From: Albula goreensis
Lineage: Eukaryota; Chordata; Actinopteri; Albuliformes; Albulidae
Direction of reading: 5' to 3'
Assembly (NCBI GenBank): GCA_022829145.1
Contig: CM040755.1
Location: 19,891,063 to 19,955,062, forward strand
Length of the DNA stretch: 64,000 nucleotides
Part shown: positions 49,801-60,728 of the stretch, in pieces
Position numbering within the stretch: position 1 is the first letter of the stretch
How the letters are laid out: each line of letters opens with the position of its first letter
The notes under the pieces: model-generated
What the model was told of the DNA's origin: nothing
The model's database searches: none
The model's input: the letters and a program-made list of their open reading frames with translations, nothing else
Translations under genes and position numbers: made by a program

Positions 49801-49869
49801 ACAGGAAGTGGATTGAGAAAGAGGATCCCGGACTAAAAAGCCTACAGAGAACAGAAAGCAGCGCCATCT
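49801..49869 (-). promoter_or_regulatory. mrpl23: mrpl23 promoter: ETS/GABP-type and YY1-type sites
   Basis: About 110-175 bases before the mrpl23 ATG the plus strand reads ACAGGAAGTGG (from 49801), a good ETS/NRF-2 (GABP) motif, and CGCCATCT (49862-49869), a YY1 core. Promoters of nuclear genes for mitochondrial ribosomal proteins commonly use GABP and YY1, so the pair fits. No TATA box is placed sensibly here. Function is inferred from motif and position only. Confidence 0.45.
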
Positions 49870-50570
49870 GGGGCTTGCATTGAGAAAACACGAAGAAGTG
49901 CATCAGATTTTTGTATGGCAGTGCTAAATCCACAGATCAGGTGTTTCCAATTTGCAATGCACGGTGCTTCCACTGTACTATTGTCTGTTAAAATCACTTA
50001 ACGTTTGTCTACATTCATACCATGATGATTATCATCTGACAAACACACTCTTATAGTTGTGCTGTCCTACACAATATTAGGCAACATATCCTGTTTCCTT
50101 GGAACTACATGTGTCAGTGGTTCATATGAGTATGCTGACGTATTAAAGTTGTGACCCAAACCTATAATCATTTTTCATCGACAAGATCACCTTTATAACC
50201 AAGCCAGCCCCAGAGTGTAATGTTCTTGTACTCTGTTGCAATGGCCTTAAAGCACCACTACTGCCAAACAAAAACGGTCAGCAAGCATTACGAAGCAAAA
50301 TGTTTCAAAAAGTGTATAACTAGTTTCTTTTTGCTGAGAGGTAGCTGAAGCGTGGATATATATCAGTGGCCTTACCAAATATTACAAATATACGATTTGG
50401 GGGTTTTTATGTAATTTAACACATAATTTATGATCGACTGACATTAAACAACACATTAAAATAAATGCACAAATCTTGCTTTCCACAAATTTAATGAATC
50501 GCATGTGATTTGTGTATAGCCAATTCTTACATTGAAATAGGCATAGTTTGTATGACACAATTTATAGAAT
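49870..50570. other. Intergenic upstream of mrpl23, nothing further recognised
   Basis: AT-rich beyond the promoter motifs. Confidence 0.5.
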
Positions 50571-50571
50571 A

Positions 50572-50886
50572 GACGGTCCCCGATTTATTATTATGACGAT
50601 GAACCCATCGCAAGTGGAAAATATTGTTAATCGAAAATGCATTTAATACACCAAATACAGTTAACCTACCGGACATCATAGTCGCCTAGCCTACCTTAAA
50701 CGTGCTTAGAGCACATACATTAGCCTACAGTTGGGCAAAATCATTTACACAAATTTATCATAAAGTGTTTAATATCTCATGTAATTTATTGAATACTGTA
50801 CTGAAAGTGACGCTATCGCACCGTAATAGTTTTCGTAAAGTCGAAAAATCATTAGTCGGATCATCGTAACTCGGGGATCGTCCGTT
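50572..50886. mobile_element. Tigger/pogo-like MITE, about 315 bp
   Basis: The ends GACGGTCCCCGATTTATTAT and (minus strand) GACGATCCCCGAGTTACGAT form an imperfect inverted repeat; TA dinucleotides flank both sides. The inside reads CAGTTGGGCAAAATCATTTA, AATATCTCATGTAATTTATT and AATACTGTACTGAAAGTGA. These match, from memory, an old human interspersed DNA repeat with 'TTACGATGGTTCGACTTACG' ends. No transposase is encoded. Confidence 0.7.
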
Positions 50887-50889
50887 TAT

Positions 50890-52100
50890 TTCTAAAGTGC
50901 AGGCCATTGTGTGTGGAAGCTGGTACTGCTGAAACACTACAGTGATATCTAGAGACAGGTGCATTCCCTTCCGTGATGACTGTATAATGTTTACCCTACA
51001 GCCCACATTTTCCATCATCTGATGACAGATATGTACATGGGTCTCTTTCTTCACCACCTTCCTTGGAGGGCTCTCTGTCCCTGAGGCAAGTCATACATGA
51101 AGGAAAAAAGGAGGATGGAAGCCATGATCTCAGAGCATGAGCTCCACACCAAGGGGTATCTGTGTTAATAGGCATGTCCAGGGAGGACTTACTTACAGTG
51201 AAACTAAAACTGCAGCCTGGGTACACACCAATGCCCAGCTCTGCTATATTTAGCCCCTACACACTCAGCAGTCATCAGTCAGTTCAGTGCTCTCTGTCCC
51301 TTTTATAATCCATAACCCTGGTAAATCAATCAATATGCAAATACAAGCATGATGACAGAATTCAGTGTCATTATATTTTCCATCTATAACTATCTCAGTG
51401 ATGATCAAGGTTAATGATCAGGTTAATGAATAATGATTGTGTAATTTTTGTTTAAGTAAGTACAATAAATGAACATACCTATGTATTTTTCTGAAAAGGT
51501 TCATTTAAGGTTAACCACCACTGAACACATTTGAATAAAACTGACACATGGCATCATATCAAGTTAAGGTTAGAAAACCCAGTACAATTTCACAATATGT
51601 ACAAAGTAAGAGTGAAATATGATTGCAGCTGATGTTCATGTCATGCCATATCTTTCTCAAAAGACAGCGACCCCACAATGTAAAATAACATAGCACCTCC
51701 TTCTCTCTCATTCAGCGTGTAAGAAAGGAGTTAATTTCCGAGGGACAGAAAGTTAGGTAATTCATATGTGTTTCTGTTACAGTTATTTCAGGTGTGATGT
51801 GTCCCCTGCATGTTGCCACTTTGTAACTGATTTCCACTAGTACCACATTGGAATCCACTTTTTGTCTTGTGCAAACAGGGTATCAAACCAAAAGGGAACT
51901 TAATTAATGAAACACTGACTTCTACACACGCATAAACAGGTAGTTATCAAACAGGTGCTGATATCTGGGTGCAGGGCATGACCAGTTTAGCCCCAGGATT
52001 CATGTCCCCACACCACTCCTGCTCCAGCTTGGCTTTCAGAGGTCTCGTGACCTGATTCACAGGTTCCAACCTAAGATGTGAACTCCACAGATCTTGAAGG
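50890..52100. other. Intergenic, nothing else recognised
   Basis: Apart from the MEF2-type motif no structure is seen. GATCA-GGTTAATGA is imperfectly repeated at about 51,402-51,430. Confidence 0.5.
51244..51253 (+). promoter_or_regulatory. Consensus MEF2 site
   Basis: CTATATTTAG fits the MEF2 consensus CTA(A/T)4TAG. It lies in intergenic DNA 1.5 kb upstream of mrpl23. Binding is unproven; a ten-base motif can arise by chance. Confidence 0.3.
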
Positions 52101-52103
52101 TCC

Positions 52104-52267
52104 GGTGACTTGTTGCTGTCTGTGGCAGCATCCAGTGGTCAGCAGCTTGTTGTAGCTCACACTTACATCCAGTGGTCTGTGACTTATTGTAGCCCGTGGC
52201 TACACTTAACAGTCTGTGCCCTGTTGGTCAAGCTACTGGGTATAGCTCACACTTGAATCCAGAGGTC
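52104..52267. repeat. Degenerate minisatellite, about 37-bp unit, four copies
   Basis: Units start at 52104, 52141, 52178 and 52215 and end in CAGTGGTC, CAGTGGTC, AACAGTC and CAGAGGTC. Each has a form of GTGACTTRTTGTAGC in its first half. The last unit is longer (53 bp). A weaker earlier unit may begin near 52,045. Confidence 0.7.
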
Positions 52268-52587
52268 TTTGCCCTGTCGCATTGTAGGAAACCCCCTTCC
52301 ATTCCCTAATGCCCTTCAGTCATCCAATAGGATTCTGCAGGAAGCACTCTACAACCCTCTTTTCCTGTTAGCCTGTTGTCATGAGACAACAAATTACTCT
52401 TTCACCTTTCACCCTGAATGGATAGGAGAGTCAACAAAATGGCAATTGTTAGCCAGTACCTTTTATGGGAGGTGTACCCTTATAATTATATCTGCACCTA
52501 CTCCCACATCATCCAGGATGAAGTCCCTGTAAGGGTGATCTCAGGGCTATACATATACGCACTCATTTACAGATGCATACACATACA

Positions 52588-52612
52588 GATGTGTGTGTGT
52601 ATATATATATAT
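52588..52612. repeat. GT then AT microsatellite
   Basis: Six GT and six AT units. Confidence 0.9.
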
Positions 52613-52768
52613 GGGTAAATACGTAAAGATGTAACAAATTTAGGCAACCCTCAATGGCAGATGTATCTTTATTCATTCATTTACACTTAAAACAACAGCC
52701 CATACCATCTACATGCCCCCAGTCTTTCCCAGAGTTTATTGTCTTTACTGTGTTGAAGTGGCTGCTGG

Positions 52769-53040
52769 CCTGTATGGGCCCCACTGTAAAGTCCTGTTTG
52801 TAGACATGTGACCTCACACAGGGTCAGCCGGAGCCCAACAATGTCCCTCTCCTTGGTGTGTCCAGGTTGGCTTTATAGGTCCAATAAAGAGTCTTTCCTG
52901 GTGGCCACATGACAGCACATAAGCCCAGCTTTGTCTCTCTCCATTCATGTGGTCAGCTGGGCTTCATGGGCCCTAATAGAGAGTTCCTCTTGAGGCCACG
53001 TGTTATTACGTTGGGGTCACCTAGAGTCCAGGTTCCCGTC
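52769..53040. repeat. Degenerate tandem repeat, about 90-100-bp unit, three copies
   Basis: Units start near 52,769, 52,869 and 52,960. They share a GGCYTNTATGGGCCC-like head, a TAAWGAGTYCCT block and a GGCCACRTG block (weaker in the first copy). It is only 500 bases from the 37-bp minisatellite. Confidence 0.6.
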
Positions 53041-56000
53041 CAGTCTGCCACTGAGTGGGAATAAATTTAATCCTTATAAGCTCCAGACAATAATTGTGTC
53101 AGAGGAGAATGCAGTGCAGACACAGTCAGGCTGCAGACAGACCAGAAGAGTTGCTTGTGCGTAATAAAATGGAGACAAATCTTACCACTTGAAACACACC
53201 TTACCAAAGTCAAAATACACCCAATTATTATGACTGGCTGACAGCCAATCAAAAGAAAAAAATCCAGTGACCTGTCATGAACTCAATGGCTGTTTCTGAA
53301 CTTGTTTTATAATGAGTTTTGTATTTTGTAAATCCCATTCTTCAATGACAATTTCTCAGAATGTTCCATGTCCCCACATAGTACGTACAAATACATCCAA
53401 CTGACTGGCAGTAGGCTTGTTTTCACAAGAGATTATAAGTATAAATCTAATGAGAATTGGTTAATGAAACAGGGAATATAGTAATTGCACATGCCTGCCA
53501 ATCAACATGCACATGTTTCCCCAGGGTACAGGCAACATGGCAAGCCATTTTAACATTTTATTCCTTTCCTAGTGTCAAAAACAGGCATATGGAATGTAAA
53601 TTATTTATAATGAATAACTTTCCATTGATTGTATGAAAGCCTGATTTGAAAGCAACACCAATGTCACTCCTCTTTCACATCAACTCCTCTTTTACATGAC
53701 ACATCTCCCATAGCAGACTAGCTTGATATCAAACAGTCAGGAAACATTTGCAAATGAGATTGCAAGAAAGACAAACAGGCAAATAAGGTTCCAGTACATG
53801 ACACTTACCACATACACTGTAATTAATGAAAATAATGTTGTAAGTGGAGACATATGACAGAAGTGGTGGTAACATTTTATAATTAAATATGGTCAGTCCA
53901 TTCATTTCCAGCCCCAAAGCTCTTTTACTTTTTGTCAGTCTCAAAACCATGTGATAAATATTAGTCAACAGAAAGAGGTTTCCAATCTTATTATTCACTT
54001 TTTCATGTCTCACTACTTATGTCTCATGTGCCATATCTAATCTTCATGTCACTCACATTGGCTGTGTTTCTTCCTGCATTTTCATTTACACATCCTGTAG
54101 CCTTGGTTACTTCCATTGTGTTTGGTTTTAAATATAAATATGAAGCTCTGTTGATTGTGCCCAAGTAACTTTAAATACATAAAAACTTATGTTTCACATT
54201 AACAGTGCAGTTACTTGGTTTTTCCAACAGCTCGTCTCAATATCAAGGTTTAATGGACCTTTCTGCATTGGGTTGCAACCATAAAGTGGTTGATGATAAC
54301 ACTGCACATGTTGATGAGGGGCTGTAACTCTCCCAGTCTCACATTCTGACAGGGATGTCAGGTTCAGCTGCACTTCTGACTACACACTGGCTATCACACC
54401 AGAAAGATGAGGCCAGGCCAGCATTTCTTCACTGCATTCACTTCTCTCTAAAGGTTTCTGAAATCAGAATGGCCGTCTATTGTCTCTGGAGAAAAGACTA
54501 TGAATCCAAAAGTTTTCTGGAGATGTGATTGAACTTTTACTGAAGCACGTACCTGTCACTGAGTCCAGTAATTTTTTTATGAGCACTTTTTGAAATAAGT
54601 ACAACCTGATCTCCATGTATATTCCTAATTATAATGTGCTGATGTTACACAGCTCCATGTGCAGTTACCTTTGACCCCACAGATACTGTGCCACTGGTAT
54701 TAAACTTGAATATGAAAAAACAACAGGTGGTCTCAGCAAGAGATGTAACAGCTGTTGATTGCTACCGGATCTGCTCCTCATTTTAATTTTCAATATTGAA
54801 AATACAATTTTATATTTATTATTCACATTGTTGAAGACTGGCGACTGTTTGACAATATCTATTTGACAGGTAATTTTATAAAACATTTCAACTAAATTGA
54901 AAAGAAGAAAAACACTCATGTATAGAGAGAAAGTAGGATCTTTGAGGGTAGCATGTTGCTGCTGCTTGGTGGCAAGGTTATTAAGAGGGAGAATTGAGAG
55001 GGTGAATTCCCACACCCTGATCCAATGTCTTTCTCCTTGCCAGAGATATGTGGGGATCAAGGAGGGGGGTGGAGAGATGACGTACCTAGCCCTGGCCTAG
55101 GCAACTGATCTTTAAGGCATCTCAGCACCTACCCACTCTTACTACTCCATAACTTAATTGGCTTTAATTTAGTATTGCAACTACTAACTTCCTATATCTA
55201 TACTTTACAAAGTGTTCACGTTATTTCAGATCCATTTCTTGTCACAGAATATAACTACCTGATTCTGTCTGATGTGTCAAGGTTACAGAATATAAATAAA
55301 CGATAAAGCCAAGTCATTATTATTTATATAATTGTTAATATAATGTATTGAGGCTACCACACCTAATTAAACAGTTGAAAGGAATCATCATGCATCACAA
55401 TTTGGCAATAAATTATGAGTAGTGCATGGTTTCCCCTATGCCCAGTTGTGCAAATCCATATTCAATATTTTTTGGGGGGTGAGGTAATATACTGTATTGT
55501 GCAAACGCTCACGCATTGCGTCGAAAGCGCTGATGCTTGAATTGTTTGAGTTCACAGCTTTCGTATTCACACATCGACAGTGTCCAAACTATTAGTGATA
55601 TTCTCACATACATTTCAGTCGTTCACTGTCTAGTCTTCGATGTTTAACAGACTGTGACCTAAAATACTTAGTCAGGACTTTATGTGGCTACATTTATTAT
55701 GACAATTTATATTCCGTTGCCTTTAATGCACATTAATTTATTCGCATACATGTTACCTTCGGTAAACATAAATAGTTAAATAAAACGGATGCAGCTGAAC
55801 ATAATGCGTCGAAATGTTTAGGAAGAGTGTCTTGGTTCGTCGGCAACCAAAGGCGAGTGTTTATGTATTTGGTTGCTCAAAAATATGTGCTGTGTAATAC
55901 TAAAGCACAATAAATTTGAATTTGAAACGTGCTGATCCTAGTGGGCATGCGCACACATAAGCAGAGACCACACATTGGAATATGAGGTTAATGCTAACAT

Positions 56001-57970
56001 ATTCCAAAAGCAGTTTGTCGAGAGCTTATTGTACTTTTGTCAAACATAAGCATTAATTAATGAATTTTGGAGGTGCGCAAATTCGAGAACAACTACAAAA
56101 TTGGCACAACATTCCGTTATTCTTTCATATATTCTCGAGCGTCTCACATTGCTTGGCTTGCACAGAGGTTTCCCTCTAAGTAAAAGAAAAAAAAAATGCA
56201 CCAAAAATTCTCGTAACATCAGTGAGTGTGTGAGTGTTAGGCAACTCAAAAAGCTTAAGTGGTGAGTGAAAAGTATACAAATCCCAAGGGCGCCCGTGAG
56301 TAAGTCGTGAAAGAGTGTGGATCGTTGATCCTAGGACTCGGAAAACGAATCCACGTGCGATCAGGTATGAAACAAAGATAATTACGTTTAAAGGAATTTG
56401 AATTAGGTTTAGTAATGTGAACAGTTACATTAATCGTTTTAAGTTAATTACATGCGTAGTACTGGATCTCACACAACACCAACACTCAAATTTCACTTCC
56501 CCTTGAAATCAAGAGGAAGCAGTGATCGTGTCAGAATGGTTGACTTTGGACACAATGACCGCTGACGGACCACATGAAAACGTGACAAGCCTGTCCTCTG
56601 CCAACCATGCTCTGAACCCTTGACCCTTCTAAAAGTGATCAACAACATTCCTGTTCTTAATAGCTTCTGAATCACTCCACGACACCTCCACTTAAACTAG
56701 CTTCCGTTCTTACACGCAGCATTGACAACCAGCAGGCAACAGCATTACGTTATCTGGCACTGTCCATCTGCTTACTTCGCTTTAAATTACGCAAGGTGAC
56801 TGCAGTGCCCTAAACCGTTCCCCAAACACAAAATGAGCAGCCAGTTATATTACACCTTTTTATTTATTGGGGCTTATCCAATAGGATATCAACCGAAAAC
56901 GATTTCTGGTGGTACTTTGAAATAATAGGTACACTAACAATTAACTTAGTCACAGGCATTTAGCAACAGTTATTTCAAGTTAAAGCAAAAGGCAATGCTC
57001 TAGTAGTGCCAGATTATCGTCGACAGGTGACCTGTGTGGTACACCTAAATAATAAGCAGTGTGACACCACAACAATGTCCATCACAGTTGTACATCACAA
57101 ATACTCATTGAATAAATTCGTTCTTTCACTGTGTAGTTCAAATTATGCGTACGTCCTTATTAAAATGGCATCAGTGAAAGAGTACTGGATCCTTATAATT
57201 GCTTCGGCGAAAATCTGTTAAATGTAGTTGTTTCCGTCAGTCTGGTAAGTAAATGGTAGATAATAATAATCATTTGTATCATACAAGTGAATGTATCATA
57301 ATTACGTATTTGTACACAGTCCATTCAGGCTTATTTGTTATATTTAATAGCTGCTGTACCAAGCAACAAACATTTGCCGCCTAAAATTGTTCCGCTCTCC
57401 AAAATTTATAGGATTGAAATTTGCACTATTTCCTGACACCAAATAAAGATAAACAGAAACGCAGTCTCCGTGCCATTTTAGACTTCATCTTGAAATAGCC
57501 TGCAAGCTTTACACTTGCTTCATTCTTTTATAAAACTGGTTTACGAATTCTATGCGTTTTAAGTTCATGATTATTTAACTTAAATAGTGATAATTCACTA
57601 AGAATAAATGATTTTAACCTGAAGATTTTTTTCATGAGAGTTAGCATGCCCATGCCTATGCCTTCCAGAAGTTAATAACATCATGAGTAATTTACTCATT
57701 CGAGCATCACCATAAACCGTTAAGATAACACCTTTGATTTCCATATGGGTTAAATATGCATCGGGCTCACATAAGATTGTATTATTTAAAAAGCTAGTCA
57801 TATGGTCAGTGTTCTGAAAAGTGCGCCGTTTCATATTTCTCATGCCTAACAATATTGACACCCCTTTATATGAAAGAGTGAAACTAATTTAGCTTCCCCA
57901 AAAAACAAAAAACGCATAACTCCAACTAGTAACCAAGAGGGACACGAGTGTGAGGGCAATTACTGTCATA
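53041..57970. other. Intergenic, nothing recognised
   Basis: AT-rich. From about 55,490 to 56,380 CpG is more frequent than elsewhere in the window, and a donor-like CAGGTATGAA occurs at about 56,361. No exon of known type was found. Open frames (up to 131 codons) carry no motif. Confidence 0.5.
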
Positions 57971-57978
57971 AACATGTA

Positions 57979-58010
57979 GGAATGAATTGCAGTTGGAATG
58001 AATTGCAGTT
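57979..58010. repeat. Perfect 16-bp tandem duplication
   Basis: GGAATGAATTGCAGTT occurs twice without a gap, about 500 bases upstream of the GH31-like ATG. Confidence 0.9.
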
Positions 58011-58089
58011 GGTTTTCGTCTGTGGCGCCCGGTCGCTTTAACCTGCTGCTAGGTATTTGCTAAGTAGTCTGTAACACTTTCTCTGGTTG

Positions 58090-58264
58090 CTTTTTGATGA
58101 GCAGTGTAGAGTTACGTCATACACAGGCGAAAAGTGCAGGGCAAGCAAATAAGACCCTAAGGAGCGATCGTGGGCACAACTGCCAAACGAGGGTTAGACA
58201 GCTCACTCTGTTCAACAGTCAATGCCACTAAAAAGCAAAACGTATATAGCAGCATGTGGTAAGT
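58090..58264 (+). promoter_or_regulatory. Possible promoter / 5' untranslated exon of the GH31-like gene
   Basis: Upstream of the ATG are a CRE-like TTACGTCA (58112-58119), a TATA-like GTATATAGC (58242-58250) and a strong donor GTAAGTT starting at 58259. The donor would suit a short non-coding exon ending at 58258, spliced to an acceptor before 58507 (for example the AG near 58329). The pieces are visible, but their joint role is inference. Confidence 0.3.
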
Positions 58265-58506
58265 TATCACTTTTCTGGATCATTTCAGCCGTCGATGCGG
58301 TAGGGTGTCTATCTTTTGCATGTGACAGGTTTCATCAGTTGGTGTAAATGAACTTCACATGAACAGCGGGTTCGTTTATCGCAAAGTTATTAAGATACAT
58401 TGACAGGATGAAGCGTTGGTATTTTTAAAACACATACACTTTTTGTATTTTTTCATATTAATTTGCTATTATTTCTTCATCATTGTTTTGCTAATTTCCA
58501 TACAAC

Positions 58507-58976
58507 ATGCCTCATGCTCGAAAAAGGAATACTAGCCCTCTCCCTGAAGTTACATGGGACACGGGGCTTAAGGAAATGAACGAAACGTGGAAAGGGGCGA
58601 TTGCCTGCCTCGGTGTGGCTGTCTTCTTCGTTATGACAATCGGGATCATTTATTGGCAAGTCGTGGATCAGCCTAATAAAAACTGGATACTCACGGGGAC
58701 TTTCAGTGGACTGATTTGGGAAAGGAACACCCATTCCTCGTTATACAGACACTAACAGAAGAAAAAACCTTTGTGGAGATTGATGTTGGGAACATTGGGA
58801 ATCCAGAAGCCGACGTGCCCTTCGTCAGAAACCTGTGTTGGCTGAACAACACAGAATTCTGTTACACCTGGGATTCAGTTGCAGACGTCAAAGTCTCATT
58901 GGAATCGAATGAGGCGTCGCAAACCGAATGTTACAGCATTACCTGGACTCCCCGTAACTGTCACTTGGAATTAAAG
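58507..58976 (+). CDS. SITS-binding protein/MYORG-like coding exon 1, with apparent frameshift
   Basis: Frame 1 runs from ATG 58507 through the membrane segment (CLGVAVFFVMTIGIIYW) to NWILTGTFSGLIWERNTHS and then hits TAA at 58753-58755. The family-like continuation VIQTLTEEKTFVEIDVGNIG and on to WTPRNCHLELK is in the next frame, and ends cleanly at phase 0 before the donor GTATGG (58977). The switch must occur around 58,720-58,745. The gap is far too small for an intron, so one base appears missing (or two extra) relative to an intact gene. Confidence 0.8.
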
Positions 58977-60728
58977 GTATGGCTCTATCATTTAGCAGCT
59001 GAATGGGAGACTATTACCTGTCTCATAAGCTACTCCTTATTTTGCTTAAACATACGTTATATTTTTATATAATTTATTATTGTTTTATCTAACAATATTT
59101 GTATTTTATCTTCCAAATACATGGCTACTTCTCATAAATTTGTACATAACATATTATTTTATTCACAATTTCGGGAAATGTGAATTATTAGTCACATTGT
59201 CAACCGTTATCTAGTGAAGTTCCATGAATGAATGGAAGTGTGCAGATGGTAGACTAATCTGCGTAAATTTTCATATTAGCAGTCTTAATTACTTAAGTGG
59301 AGATTTCAGCCCTAAAATCCTTGTTAATAAGGATTATTCCAACTCATATCATTACCGCACCTGAAGCGAAGGCACCATATCATATTCTTTGCTCTCATCC
59401 TTTAGTTTTTTAATTGCAAAAACTTGTAGTTGCCATTTTCATAATGGTAATAAAAACTTTAAATGGTTTGCAATGGAAAAACCACTACATTACTTGTGCT
59501 ACTTGAAATCCCAGGGATTTTTAAGATCTATCTTGTGGATCTCACTTTCAAGAGAGGGATTATTTATAAAAGAGAATGGTTAATCGTTTGAACCAAAAGT
59601 TTATAAATCAGAAAGAAATGTATCTGGTTAGTACATTGTTTAACAGTTGAACAATTTTAGCTGCATACATTTCTTGAAATGCTGGATGTATGGTATCTGA
59701 ATTTGTTTAACACTGAATATTTACAGCTGATGAACAACAATGGTCTGGTGTTCCATAATCATGTGGGCTACCTTTTTTTCTGTAATGGCTTGAGTGCAAT
59801 TTAGAGTTCAGTATTAGTTATTACAAACTTATTATCCTCACCCTTCGTTAAAGCATTCTTTCTTGTTGAGTGGGGTGTTTTCTAAGATGCCTGTGCCCCT
59901 GCACACAGACCATGAGGATTCTCTCAATGGTTAAGAAGCATGACATTGATGTTATTCACATAACATGGCCTTCTCACTCACCAGATCTGAACCTAAACGA
60001 GCATTTATGAGATATTTTGGAACACTGCCTGAGTCAGCATTTTCCATCTCCTTCAGCTAACCATGAGTTGATTGACTTGCTTGTGGATGAGTGGTGTCAT
60101 ATTCCTCCACTAGAATTGGAGAAGCTGGTAAACTCATAGCCACAGCTCATATAGATGATACTGGCAGCACATGGTGGTTCAACACCCTTTTAAGTAAGTT
60201 TACATTGGTATTTCCATGTTTTGTTCATATGAATGTCCTCTGTGAGTTCTCTCTGTCTTAGATTCAAACATTGCACATTTACATATAAGTATTTAGAAGA
60301 TGCAAATATGGACAATTTCCTCTGGTTTTAGAGGTTCTGCAAAAGACAGAAGAAGGAAGCTAGACCTAGGGAAAAATGTTCAAGTCACAGGTATAAGAGG
60401 TACAAGAGATAACAAAATGCAATATAATTAATGCAATACCTACTAATGAGCCACACCACACCACTATTCACTCTACTTAATTTTGTTTTGAAATACTTGT
60501 ACTCATTTTCATCATGAATACATGAGTTATACACTGGCTGGTTTTCTCTCCTGAAGGACTGCTTCTCCATGGCTAATGTCTCCTGGTATGGTGGGGCAAG
60601 TGTCCAGGCACAGACCTGGCCCATAAACAACACCACCGTTTCAATGCAGCCATTTGTCGTAAGTGACCTGCGAGAAAACCCCCTGGGATATGGGTCGGTT
60701 TTAGAGCGCTACTTCCTTGGGTCAACAG
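58507..60728 (+). CDS. SITS-binding protein / MYORG-like GH31 family protein, first two coding exons (3' end outside window)
   Basis: The gene belongs to glycoside hydrolase family 31, in the group of SITS-binding protein and myogenesis-regulating glycosidase. These are type II membrane glycoproteins with a lumenal/extracellular glycosidase-like domain. Exon 1 (58507-58976) encodes a short basic tail (PHARKR), one transmembrane helix (about residues 31-50) and the start of the lumenal part. Exon 2 (60557-60728) encodes WYGGASVQAQTWPIN, matching WYGGAEM.TQHWPI of MYORG, then QPFVVSDLRENPLGYG and LERYFLG, matching its LERYWLSS. Possible N-glycosylation sites include NNT and NVS. No in-frame ATG precedes 58507, where the frame is closed by TAA at 58492; A at -3 suits initiation. 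Exon 1 carries an apparent one-base frameshift near 58,735. The catalytic barrel exons must lie beyond 64,000. Family assignment is firm; the exact paralogue is inferred. Confidence 0.82.
58977..60556 (+). other. Intron 1 of the GH31-like gene (1,580 bp)
   Basis: GT-AG intron between the two recognised coding exons. It holds a Tc1/mariner relic at about 59.86-60.23 kb; the rest is plain AT-rich sequence. Confidence 0.8.
59860..60230 (+). mobile_element. Tc1/mariner transposase C-terminal relic
   Basis: With frame changes the plus strand reads ITWPSHSPDLNLNEHL, then DILEHCLSQHFPSPSANHEL and LVDEWCHIPPLELEKLVNS. This is the end of a Tc1 transposase (compare WPSQSPDLNPIEHLWD and EEW..IP). It is followed by TTACATTGGTATTTCCATG, like the 3' end of such elements. 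A stop sits right after NEHL. It lies in intron 1 of the GH31-like gene. Confidence 0.65.
60557..60728 (+). CDS. SITS-binding protein/MYORG-like coding exon 2
   Basis: The acceptor TTTTCTCTCCTGAAG ends at 60556; the donor GTGAGAAG starts at 60729. The exon begins in phase 0 with DCFSMANVSWYGGA and ends after one base of the next codon (phase 1). Its 172 bases cover the conserved WYGG-to-LERY block before the GH31 barrel. Both edges agree with the phase of exon 1's donor. Confidence 0.85.

Noticed and set aside
57598..57861. 87-codon minus-strand open frame
   Set aside because: No known motif, no splice evidence; not called.
50000..58000. Search for TNNT3, IGF2, INS or H19-like neighbours expected from human synteny
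   Set aside because: No exon with the relevant motifs was found on either strand.
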